Part shown: positions 53,302 to 60,906 of the stretch, in pieces
Numbering within the stretch: position 1 is the stretch's first letter
Layout of the letters: the number at the start of each line of letters is the position of its first letter
NCBI RefSeq assembly: GCF_016651105.1
Contig: NZ_JAEKEL010000001.1
Location: 2,780,001 to 2,844,000 of the forward strand
From: Pseudomonas sp. TH15
Lineage (GTDB): Bacteria; Pseudomonadota; Gammaproteobacteria; Pseudomonadales; Pseudomonadaceae
Direction: 5' to 3'
DNA: 64,000 nt
Notes under the pieces: model-generated
Told to the model about the DNA's origin: nothing
Databases searched by the model: none
Seen by the model: the letters and a program-made list of their open reading frames with translations, nothing else
Position numbers and translations under genes: made by a program

Positions 53302-53667
53302 TCAGGCGGGCAGCTCGAGATTATCCAGCGCCCGATTCACCGCCAACTCCCCCAGCATGATCAATTGCGCAATGCCCAGCAGCGTCCTGCGTTGTGATGC
53401 GGGTATGAGGTTGGCGAAGTCATTGGCGATGGTTCTGGCTGAGGCGAGGGTTTCGCAGGCGTTGGCCAACAGTTCTTCGTTTTTGAAGTCTGCGGTGACG
53501 GCGAACATAGAGCGGGTTTTGCGTTGAATGGGAGCAGACCCGGGCGGGCAGAGGTAGTGATCGAGGGCGCGCTCGGCGGCTTCGTGGAGTTTTTTTGAAT
53601 CGAGGGATTCGTAGGGGGAGGTGAGGTCGGTTTCGGTTTCGGGTGGGTTGGGTGTTGGTTTGATCAT
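53302..53667 (-). CDS. DUF6124 (DUF3077-like) small protein
   Basis: The 121-residue protein reads from 53667 down, with AGGAG 7 bases before the ATG. Features include SKKLHEAAERALDHYL and a helical C-terminus (RTLLGIAQLIMLGELAVNRAL). I recognise it as a Pseudomonas-specific small family that occurs in many copies per genome; its function is unknown. It is the only convincing minus-strand gene in the window and interrupts the flhB-flhA spacing. REP elements on both sides suggest insertion or genomic reshuffling. Confidence 0.8.
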   Translation of the reverse strand: MIKPTPNPPETETDLTSPYESLDSKKLHEAAERALDHYLCPPGSAPIQRKTRSMFAVTADFKNEELLANACETLASARTIANDFANLIPASQRRTLLGIAQLIMLGELAVNRALDNLELPA

Positions 53668-54040
53668 GGTGAAGCTCCTGAATTTATGGAGCCACTCTTT
53701 ACCTGTCGCTAAACAGATGAAGGTGGCAGCTGTACGCAGGTTAGCGAACCGGTCTCAGGCACACCGGTAGACCCAAAGGTCTCCCGCATACAGCCGCCAT
53801 AACGTAATTGCGGGCGAAAAGTCCCACAACGAAGCCACGAACGCTGATGCACTGAGTTGGTCCAGGTCGCTAAACCCGATCGCTGATTTGTCAGCGACCC
53901 GGAAACGATAGAACCCGGCCCCAAAGCGCACAAGCCGGCCGATTCTGGCGTACTTGTAGGCAAAGGCGCAAGGTTGCGTAGCCTGCGAGACGTGTCTGGA
54001 GGTGTCTTTTAAACAGCAGCGTTTAAAAAGCAAAATCTCG
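53668..54040 (-). other. Hairpin-rich leader of the DUF6124-like gene
   Basis: This 370-bp stretch has no convincing coding frame; two short minus-strand frames here lack ribosome sites. It contains several clear stems: TCGCTGA/TCAGCGA at 53880-53897, AGACC/GGTCT near 53770-53782, a self-pairing ACCGGT pair near 53749-53767, and TTTTAAAC/GTTTAAAA at 54007-54028. The word TTAGCGAC recurs on the minus strand (twice direct, once inverted). It may be a structured RNA leader or a repeated genomic element. Confidence 0.45.
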
Positions 54041-54127
54041 GTTGGAGGTCCTCGTGAAACGACGGTGTTCTTCTCCGGCTAGGGCGGTGCCGGGATTTTC
54101 TGAGGTTTTCGCCGAATTCGCTGGCCT

Positions 54128-54202
54128 CTTCGCGAGCAAGCTCTGCTCCTACGAGTTCTATGACGTATCCAGGATCTGTAGGAGCAAAGCTTGCTCGCGA
54201 AG
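54128..54202. repeat. REPIN upstream of flhA
   Basis: Arms CTTCGCGAGCAAGCT..TGCTCCTAC (54128-54152) and the near-complement GTAGGAGCAAAGCTTGCTCG.. (54178-54202) pair with one mismatch. It is the same REP class as at 43283. The remaining sequence to flhA holds the sigma-54 element and no gene. Confidence 0.85.
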
Positions 54203-54265
54203 GCGGCGGTCCGATCAGCAGAAATTCCCCGATCAACCCTCTCTGTTTCATCCGTTGGCAAAAGT

Positions 54266-54281
54266 TGGAAGGCTTCTTGCA
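54266..54281 (+). promoter_or_regulatory. Sigma-54 promoter of flhA
   Basis: TGGAAG-GCTTC-TTGCA keeps the GG/GC doublets at the -24/-12 spacing. It lies 62 bases before the flhA start. In P. aeruginosa flhA-flhF-fleN expression depends on FleQ and RpoN. Confidence 0.75.
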
Positions 54282-54342
54282 GTAGCCGCTCTGCGTCTGT
54301 TTCAGGCGTCAAAAGTTTGCTTTAAAGGAACGGGGAAAACCG

Positions 54343-56472
54343 GTGGATCGCTCTCAGTTAATCAACAGTGCTCGCGCTAACGTCGCCGACTTGAGTCGGG
54401 GCAATCTGGGTGTGCCGCTGTTGCTGCTGGTCATGCTGGCCATGATGATGTTGCCGGTGCCGCCGTTCCTGCTGGACGTGTTTTTCACGTTCAACATTGC
54501 GTTGTCCATCGTCGTGTTGCTGGTCTGCGTCTACGCCTTGCGGCCGCTGGATTTCGCAGTGTTCCCGACCATTTTGCTGGTGGCGACGCTGATGCGCCTG
54601 GCGCTGAACGTGGCCTCCACGCGAGTGGTGATGCTCCACGGTCAGGAAGGGCATGCCGCCGCGGGTAAGGTGATCCAGGCCTTCGGTGAGGTGGTGATCG
54701 GCGGTAACTACGTGGTCGGTATCGTGGTCTTCGCGATTTTGATGATCATCAACTTCGTCGTAGTGACCAAGGGTGCCGGGCGGATTTCCGAGGTGAGCGC
54801 GCGCTTCACCCTCGACGCGATGCCCGGCAAACAGATGGCCATCGACGCCGACCTGAACGCCGGCCTGATCGATCAGAACCAGGCCAAACTGCGCCGGATG
54901 GAAGTCGCCCAGGAAGCCGAGTTCTACGGGTCCATGGACGGTGCCAGCAAGTTCGTGCGCGGTGACGCCATCGCCGGCCTGCTGATCCTGTTCATTAACC
55001 TGATCGGCGGCATGGCAGTCGGTATTTTCCAGCACGGCATGAGCTTCGGCGACGCTGGCAAGGTTTACGCGCTGTTGACCATCGGTGACGGTTTGGTGGC
55101 GCAATTGCCATCACTGTTGTTATCGACAGCGGCTGCGATCATGGTGACCCGTGCTTCCGGCTCGGAAGACATGGGCAAGCAGATCGGTCGCCAGATGTTC
55201 GCCTCGCCGAAAGCGTTGGCGGTGGCAGCCGGCCTGATGGCAGTGATGGGCCTGGTGCCCGGCATGCCGCACTTCTCCTTTCTCAGCATGGCGGCCCTGG
55301 CGGCCGGCGCTGCGTACCTGTTCTGGAAAAAGCAGAACGTGGTCAAGGTTCAGGCCTTGCAAGAGGTCAAGCGTCAGCAAGAGCTGCTGCCATCCCCGGC
55401 CCGCGCCCAGGAAACCAAGGAACTGGGCTGGGATGACGTGACCCCGATCGACATGATCGGCCTGGAAGTCGGCTATCGCCTGATTCCGCTGGTGGATCGC
55501 AATCAGGGTGGTCAGTTGCTCGCGCGGATTAAAGGCGTTCGTAAGAAGCTCTCCCAGGATTTGGGCTTCCTGATGCCGACTGTGCATATCCGTGACAACC
55601 TCGACCTGGCGCCAAGCGCTTATCGCCTGACCCTCATGGGCGTGATCCTCGCAGAAGCCGAGATTTACCCGGATCGCGAGCTGGCGATCAATCCGGGGCA
55701 GGTCTACGGCACGCTGAATGGCATTACCGCCAAAGATCCGGCTTTTGGTCTGGAGGCGGTCTGGATTGAAGTCAGCCAGCGCGCCCAAGCCCAGTCCCTC
55801 GGTTACACCGTGGTCGATGCCAGTACGGTAGTGGCGACCCACTTGAACCAGATTCTGTACAAACACTCCAGTGAGCTGATTGGCCACGAGGAAGTGCAGC
55901 AACTCATGCAATTGCTGGCCAAAAGCTCGCCAAAACTGGCAGAAGAGTTGGTGCCGGGCGTTGTTTCGCTGTCGCAGTTGCTCAAAGTCTTGCAGGCGTT
56001 GCTCGCCGAACAAGTGCCGGTACGGGACATTCGCAGCATTGCCGAGGCCATCGCCAACAATGCCGCCAAGAGTCAAGATACTGCCGCGCTGGTGGCCGCA
56101 GTGCGCGTCGGCGTATCCCGCGCTATCGTCCAAAGCATTGTAGGGACTGAGTCGGAGCTACCAGTTATCACTCTGGAGCCAAGGTTGGAACAGATATTGC
56201 TCAATAGTCTTCAGAAGGCAGGACAAGGCTCGGAAGAGGGCGTTCTGCTGGAGCCAAGCATGGCAGAGAAGCTGCAGCGTTCGTTGATCGATGCCGCGCA
56301 GCGTCAAGAGATGCAAGGTCAACCGGTGATTCTGCTGGTAGCCGGTCCGGTTCGCGCGATGCTTTCGCGATTCGGCCGACTGGCAGTCCCGGGTTTGCAT
56401 GTGTTGGCTTACCAGGAAATTCCTGACAACAAGCAAGTGACCATCGTTGCGACAGTAGGGCCCAACGGCTGA
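54343..56472 (+). CDS. flhA: FlhA, flagellar export gate protein
   Basis: The 709-residue protein starts at a GTG and has about eight transmembrane helices in its first 330 residues, including the FHIPEP-region equivalent (RLALNVASTRVVMLHGQEG, KGAGRISEVSARFTLDAMPG). The cytoplasmic C-terminal domain binds chaperone-substrate complexes (GQVYGTLNGITAKDPAFGLEA). AAAGGA lies upstream. It heads the flhA-flhF-fleN-fliA group. Confidence 0.97.
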   Translation: MDRSQLINSARANVADLSRGNLGVPLLLLVMLAMMMLPVPPFLLDVFFTFNIALSIVVLLVCVYALRPLDFAVFPTILLVATLMRLALNVASTRVVMLHGQEGHAAAGKVIQAFGEVVIGGNYVVGIVVFAILMIINFVVVTKGAGRISEVSARFTLDAMPGKQMAIDADLNAGLIDQNQAKLRRMEVAQEAEFYGSMDGASKFVRGDAIAGLLILFINLIGGMAVGIFQHGMSFGDAGKVYALLTIGDGLVAQLPSLLLSTAAAIMVTRASGSEDMGKQIGRQMFASPKALAVAAGLMAVMGLVPGMPHFSFLSMAALAAGAAYLFWKKQNVVKVQALQEVKRQQELLPSPARAQETKELGWDDVTPIDMIGLEVGYRLIPLVDRNQGGQLLARIKGVRKKLSQDLGFLMPTVHIRDNLDLAPSAYRLTLMGVILAEAEIYPDRELAINPGQVYGTLNGITAKDPAFGLEAVWIEVSQRAQAQSLGYTVVDASTVVATHLNQILYKHSSELIGHEEVQQLMQLLAKSSPKLAEELVPGVVSLSQLLKVLQALLAEQVPVRDIRSIAEAIANNAAKSQDTAALVAAVRVGVSRAIVQSIVGTESELPVITLEPRLEQILLNSLQKAGQGSEEGVLLEPSMAEKLQRSLIDAAQRQEMQGQPVILLVAGPVRAMLSRFGRLAVPGLHVLAYQEIPDNKQVTIVATVGPNG

Positions 56473-56483
56473 GGTAGTGGTTT

Positions 56484-57818
56484 ATGCAAGTTAAGCGTTT
56501 TTTCGCCGCCGATATGCGTCAGGCCATGAAACTGGTTCGTGATGAGCTGGGCGCTGATGCGGCCATTATTGGCAACCGCCGGATCGCCGGTGGTGTCGAG
56601 CTGACGGCAGCCCTGGATTACAAATTGTCGGCGCTGGCCCCGCGCGTTCCGAACATGGAACTCGAGGATGAGCTGCGCAAGACCCAGTCGCGCATCGTGA
56701 CTGCCCAGGCCGAACTGAGCCTGCGCGGCGATGGCGAGACCGACGGTGACAAGACCACCAATCGCCAGTTGTTCGCCGGCTTGCCGTTGACCGCTGCCGA
56801 GCCATTGGTTGAGCCGACTTACGCCGCGCCGCGTCGTCAGGCACCGGCGCCTGCGCAAGCCTCCGGCGGCGTTGACCCACGGGCCTTCGATTCGATGCGT
56901 TTCGAGCTCAACAGCCTGCGCGAACTGATGGAAGTGCAACTCGGCTCCCTGGCCTGGAATCAGTTGCAAGGCAGCCGTCCGGCCCAGGCGAACCTGTGGC
57001 GTCGCCTGCAACGCATCGGCTTGTCCGGCCCGTTGTCGCGCGATCTGCTAGCGCTGATTACCGATATTGAAGAACCTCGTCAGGCCTGGCGCATGTTGCT
57101 GGCGCACCTGGCGCGGATGATCGCCACACCGGAAGTCGAGCCACTGGAAGAGGGCGGTGTGATTGCCATGGTCGGCCCTGCCGGCATGGGCAAGACCACC
57201 ACGCTGGCCAAGCTCGCCGCCCGTTACGTGCTCAAGTACGGCGCGCAAAACATCGCGCTGGTGAGCATGGACAGCTACCGTATCGGTGCTCAGGAACAAC
57301 TCAAGACATTGGGCCGGATTCTTAATGTGTCGGTGACCCACGTCGATCCGGGCCAGTCGCTGGTTCAGGCGCTGGACCCGCTGCTGCGTAAACGCGTGGT
57401 GCTGATCGATACTGCCGGCCTTCAGGCCAGCGATCCGGCATTGCGCATGCAGCTCGAAAGCCTGGCCGGTCGTGGCATCAAATCAAAAAATTATCTGGTC
57501 CTGGCAACCACCAGCCAGAAACAGGTTCTAACCGCCGCTTATCACAGTTACAAGCGTTGCGGGCTCGCTGGCTGCATCCTGACTAAACTGGATGAAACGG
57601 CGAGTCTGGGCGAGGTGTTGAGCCTGGCTATCAGTCATGAATTGCCGGTGGCTTACCTCACCGATGGTCCGCGTATCCCGGATGATTTGCATCTGCCGCG
57701 ACGTCATCAGTTGGTCAGTCGCGCGGTCAGCGTGCAAATGCAGGAAGAACCCAGCGAAGAAGCCATGGCTGACATGTTCGCTGATATTTACCACAGCCCG
57801 ACCAAGCAGGTTGGCTGA
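56484..57818 (+). CDS. flhF: FlhF, SRP-type GTPase for polar flagellum placement
   Basis: The 444-residue protein has the FlhF N-terminal (B) domain (MQVKRFFAADMRQAMKLVRD), a Gln/Ala/Pro-rich linker and the NG GTPase domain. The G1 loop GPAGMGKTTT lies near residue 230. DSYRIGAQEQLKTLGRIL and LTKLDETASLGEVLS are the other GTPase elements. FlhF sets the polar site and recruits FliF. It lies 11 bp after flhA. Confidence 0.97.
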   Translation: MQVKRFFAADMRQAMKLVRDELGADAAIIGNRRIAGGVELTAALDYKLSALAPRVPNMELEDELRKTQSRIVTAQAELSLRGDGETDGDKTTNRQLFAGLPLTAAEPLVEPTYAAPRRQAPAPAQASGGVDPRAFDSMRFELNSLRELMEVQLGSLAWNQLQGSRPAQANLWRRLQRIGLSGPLSRDLLALITDIEEPRQAWRMLLAHLARMIATPEVEPLEEGGVIAMVGPAGMGKTTTLAKLAARYVLKYGAQNIALVSMDSYRIGAQEQLKTLGRILNVSVTHVDPGQSLVQALDPLLRKRVVLIDTAGLQASDPALRMQLESLAGRGIKSKNYLVLATTSQKQVLTAAYHSYKRCGLAGCILTKLDETASLGEVLSLAISHELPVAYLTDGPRIPDDLHLPRRHQLVSRAVSVQMQEEPSEEAMADMFADIYHSPTKQVG

Positions 57819-57934
57819 GGTACTAATGAACAGTTTTTGTACCTACATCGATGGTCTGCCATGCATTGTTCAGTTGATGAACGCGCAGCCAGTAATGTGG
57901 CCTCCGTCTATGCAAGACAAGGTAAAGAAATAAC

Positions 57935-58765
57935 ATGGGCAGCATGCATCCCGTACAGGTGATCGCGGTGACCGGCGGCAAAGGTGGCGTCGGGAAGACT
58001 AACGTGTCAGTGAACTTGTCCCTGGCTCTAGCTGAGCTCGGCCGGCGCGTCATGCTGCTGGATGCCGATCTGGGGCTGGCGAACGTCGACGTTCTGTTGG
58101 GACTGACGCCAAAACGTACCCTGGCCGACGTGATCGAAGGCCGCTGCGAGCTGCGCGACGTTCTGTTGCAAGGCCCGGGCGGTATTCGCATCGTCCCGGC
58201 CGCTTCCGGTACCCAGAGCATGGTTCATCTGAGCCCGGCCCAACATGCCGGCCTGATCCAGGCCTTCAGCGATATCGGCGACAACCTCGACGTACTCGTG
58301 ATCGACACAGCTGCCGGTATTGGTGACTCGGTAGTCAGTTTTGTCCGCGCCGCCCAGGAAGTGTTGCTGGTGGTCTGCGATGAGCCGACCTCCATCACCG
58401 ACGCCTACGCGCTGATCAAACTGCTGAATCGCGATTACGGCATGAACCGCTTCCGCGTCCTGGCCAATATGGCCCAGAGCCCGCAAGAAGGTCGCAACCT
58501 GTTCGCCAAGTTGACCAAGGTCACGGACCGCTTCCTCGACGTCGCCTTACAATACGTCGGCGCCGTGCCTTACGACGAAAGCGTGCGCAAGGCCGTGCAG
58601 AAGCAACGTGCCGTCTACGAAGCCTTCCCGCGCTCCAAGTGCGCCCTGGCGTTCAAGGCGATTGCACAGAAGGTCGACACCTGGCCACTGCCGGCCAACC
58701 CGCGCGGGCATCTGGAATTTTTCGTCGAGCGTCTCGTGCAACAGACCGCAGGACCCGTCCTATGA
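57935..58765 (+). CDS. fleN: FleN (FlhG), flagellar number regulator, MinD-like ATPase
   Basis: The 276-residue protein has the deviant Walker A KGGVGKT (16-22), RRVMLLDADLGLANVD and IDTAAGIGDSVV typical of ParA/MinD proteins. FleN binds FleQ and limits the cell to one polar flagellum. It starts 116 bp after flhF in a gap with no obvious gene and overlaps fliA by 4 bases. Confidence 0.97.
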   Translation: MGSMHPVQVIAVTGGKGGVGKTNVSVNLSLALAELGRRVMLLDADLGLANVDVLLGLTPKRTLADVIEGRCELRDVLLQGPGGIRIVPAASGTQSMVHLSPAQHAGLIQAFSDIGDNLDVLVIDTAAGIGDSVVSFVRAAQEVLLVVCDEPTSITDAYALIKLLNRDYGMNRFRVLANMAQSPQEGRNLFAKLTKVTDRFLDVALQYVGAVPYDESVRKAVQKQRAVYEAFPRSKCALAFKAIAQKVDTWPLPANPRGHLEFFVERLVQQTAGPVL

Positions 58766-59502
58766 CAGCCAGTGGCTACAACCTCTACAAGAAGTCGGCA
58801 CGTGACTCGCAGTACGAGCTGATCGAGCGTTACGCGCCACTGGTTAAACGCATTGCTTACCACTTGCTGGCACGTTTGCCGGCCAGTGTTCAGGTGGAAG
58901 ACCTGATCCAGGCCGGGATGATCGGCCTGCTTGAAGTATCGACCAAATACGACGCCAGCAAAGGCGCGAGTTTCGAGACGTACGCGGGCATTCGAATCCG
59001 CGGCGCGATGCTCGATGAAGTACGCAAAGGGGACTGGGCGCCACGTTCGGTCCACCGCAATACCCGCATGGTCAGCGACGCAATTCGCTCGATTGAAGCT
59101 AAAACCGGCCGTGACGCTAAAGATCACGAGGTTGCGGCCGAACTCCAATTGAGTCTCGACGATTATTACGGGATTTTGAACGACACCTTGGGCAGCCGCC
59201 TGTTCAGTTTCGACGACCTGTTGCAGGACGGCGAACACGAAGGGCTGCATGAGGACGGCGCCAGTGCTCATCTGGAGCCGTCACGCGATCTGGAAGATGA
59301 ACGTTTCCAGGCTGCGTTGGCGGACGCGATTGCCAATTTGCCGGAGCGTGAGCGACTGGTGTTGGCGCTGTACTACGACGAAGAGCTGAACCTCAAGGAA
59401 ATCGGTGAGGTCCTGGGGGTCAGCGAATCGCGTGTCAGCCAGTTACACAGCCAGTGCGCGGCCCGTTTGCGGGGGCGTTTGGGGGAGTGGCGAGCGCGCT
59501 GA
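58762..59502 (+). CDS. fliA: FliA, sigma-28 factor
   Basis: The 246-residue sigma factor starts at the ATG overlapping the fleN stop. Region 2 (YHLLARLPASVQVEDLIQAG, SFETYAGIRIRGAMLDEVRK), region 3 and region 4 (LNLKEIGEVLGVSESRVSQL) are complete. It directs class IV genes: fliC, fliS and probably cheA and the RTX gene here. No flgM is in this window. Confidence 0.98.
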   Translation: MTASGYNLYKKSARDSQYELIERYAPLVKRIAYHLLARLPASVQVEDLIQAGMIGLLEVSTKYDASKGASFETYAGIRIRGAMLDEVRKGDWAPRSVHRNTRMVSDAIRSIEAKTGRDAKDHEVAAELQLSLDDYYGILNDTLGSRLFSFDDLLQDGEHEGLHEDGASAHLEPSRDLEDERFQAALADAIANLPERERLVLALYYDEELNLKEIGEVLGVSESRVSQLHSQCAARLRGRLGEWRAR

Positions 59503-59504
59503 AG

Positions 59505-59522
59505 GCAGTGTGGGGACACTGC
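59505..59522 (+). other. Perfect hairpin after fliA
   Basis: GCAGTGT / ACACTGC pair over 7 bp around a GGGG loop, 3 bases after the fliA stop. No T-tract follows, so termination is doubtful. The rest of the 168-bp gap to cheY shows no clear sigma-28 or sigma-54 element. Confidence 0.4.
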
Positions 59523-59670
59523 GAACGAGGCTGGTGTGGTGTTGAACTGCAGCGGTCTCGATCTGTTGTGCTCCAGACAGTCATTTGAGTGCTTTGCCGG
59601 ATTGATTGAAGTGGCGTGTCCAGGTGCTGGGCGCGTTTAAGACTGCTTGGAGGTCGAATTGGACAAGAAC

Positions 59671-60042
59671 ATGAAAATCCTCATCGTTGATGACTTCTCA
59701 ACGATGCGGCGGATCATTAAAAACCTGTTGCGTGACCTTGGGTTCACCAACACGGTCGAGGCTGACGATGGCATCACTGCCATTCCGGTTCTCAACAGCG
59801 GCAGCATCGACTTTCTGGTAACGGACTGGAACATGCCTGGCATGACCGGTATCGATCTGCTGCGCCACGTGCGCGCCGATGAAAGACTCAAGCACCTGCC
59901 GGTGCTGATGGTGACTGCTGAAGCCAAGCGCGAGCAAATCATCGAAGCGGCCCAGGCCGGTGTAAACGGCTATGTGGTCAAACCCTTCACGGCCCAGGCG
60001 TTGAAAGACAAAATCGAGAAGATTTTCGAACGCATCGGTTGA
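59671..60042 (+). CDS. cheY: CheY, chemotaxis response regulator
   Basis: The 123-residue single receiver domain starts [17 protein letters not shown]. Asp52 (TDWNMPG) is the phosphorylation site, with Thr82 and Lys104 as the other conserved switch residues. Phospho-CheY binds FliM and reverses rotation. The ATG at 59671 is the family-typical start, but GGAGG (59649-59653) is better placed for the in-frame TTG at 59659, which would add four residues. Confidence 0.96.
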   Translation: MKILIVDDFSTMRRIIKNLLRDLGFTNTVEADDGITAIPVLNSGSIDFLVTDWNMPGMTGIDLLRHVRADERLKHLPVLMVTAEAKREQIIEAAQAGVNGYVVKPFTAQALKDKIEKIFERIG

Positions 60043-60064
60043 GAAACTGCGCCACGGGGGAGCT

Positions 60065-60853
60065 ATGGACCATAACGAATCTTCACAGGGCGACTTTGAG
60101 TCGACCCTGAAAAAACATGCCCGCGAACTGGTCGACAGCCTTGAAAAAGGCAAGTTTGGCGACGCTGTGCAACTGATCCATGAGCTCAATCAGACCCGTG
60201 ACCGCGGCCTGTACCAGGAAGTGGGCAAGCTCACTCGTGAGCTGCATAGCGCGATCGTCAATTTTCAGATTGACCCGCACATGCCGCAAGCCGAGGAAGT
60301 TTCGCAGATCACGGACGCCACTGAGCGTCTGGGTTATGTGGTCAAGCTGACCGAGGCCGCTGCCAACCGCACCATGGACCTGGTGGAAAACGCCACGCCG
60401 CTGGTCAACAGCCTGAGCAATGAAGCCCAGGCGTTGAGCACCGACTGGGGACGGTTCATGCGTCGCGAAGTCGGGGCTGAAGAGTTCCGTGAGCTGGCGC
60501 GGCGGGTCGACGGTTTCCTGACACGCAGCAGCGAAGACAATCGCGTGGTGTCGAGCAACCTGAACGACATTCTGCTGGCTCAGGATTACCAGGACCTCAC
60601 CGGTCAAGTGATCAAGCGCGTGACCCAATTGGTCACCGAAGTTGAAAGTAACCTGCTCAAGCTCGTGCTCATGGCCAGTCAGGTAGACCGCTTTGCGGGT
60701 ATCGAACATGACCGTGAAGCGATGCTTGCTGAAAAAGATCCGCAAAAACATCTCTCTCAGGGTGAAGGTCCGCAGATTCATGCCGATAAAAGAGAAGATG
60801 TTGTGTCCGGTCAGGACGATGTGGACGATTTGTTATCCAGCCTAGGATTTTAG
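60065..60853 (+). CDS. cheZ: CheZ, CheY-P phosphatase
   Basis: The 262-residue helical protein has the catalytic segment LAQDYQDLTGQVIKRV, with Asp177 and Gln181 equivalent to Asp143 and Gln147 of E. coli. The C-terminal tail VDDLLSSLGF is the CheY-binding peptide. It lies 22 bp after cheY with GGGGGA upstream of its ATG. Confidence 0.96.
   Translation: MDHNESSQGDFESTLKKHARELVDSLEKGKFGDAVQLIHELNQTRDRGLYQEVGKLTRELHSAIVNFQIDPHMPQAEEVSQITDATERLGYVVKLTEAAANRTMDLVENATPLVNSLSNEAQALSTDWGRFMRREVGAEEFRELARRVDGFLTRSSEDNRVVSSNLNDILLAQDYQDLTGQVIKRVTQLVTEVESNLLKLVLMASQVDRFAGIEHDREAMLAEKDPQKHLSQGEGPQIHADKREDVVSGQDDVDDLLSSLGF
60763..60789 (+). promoter_or_regulatory. Candidate internal sigma-28 promoter for cheA
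   Basis: TGAAGGTC (60763-60770) and a perfect GCCGATAA (60782-60789) are 11 bases apart, inside the 3' end of cheZ and about 118 bases before the cheA ATG. The -35 matches 5 of 8 positions. Being within codons for conserved-length but variable sequence, chance occurrence cannot be excluded. Confidence 0.45.
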
Positions 60854-60906
60854 AGTTTTAGAATTTCAGGTTTTTTAGGTTTTTAGACCTTAGGAGCACC
60901 CCCTTA

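Noticed and set aside
53709..54033. Two minus-strand frames of 84 and 92 codons upstream of the DUF6124-like gene
   Set aside because: No ribosome binding sites, one needs a TTG start, and they overlap each other across a hairpin-rich leader.
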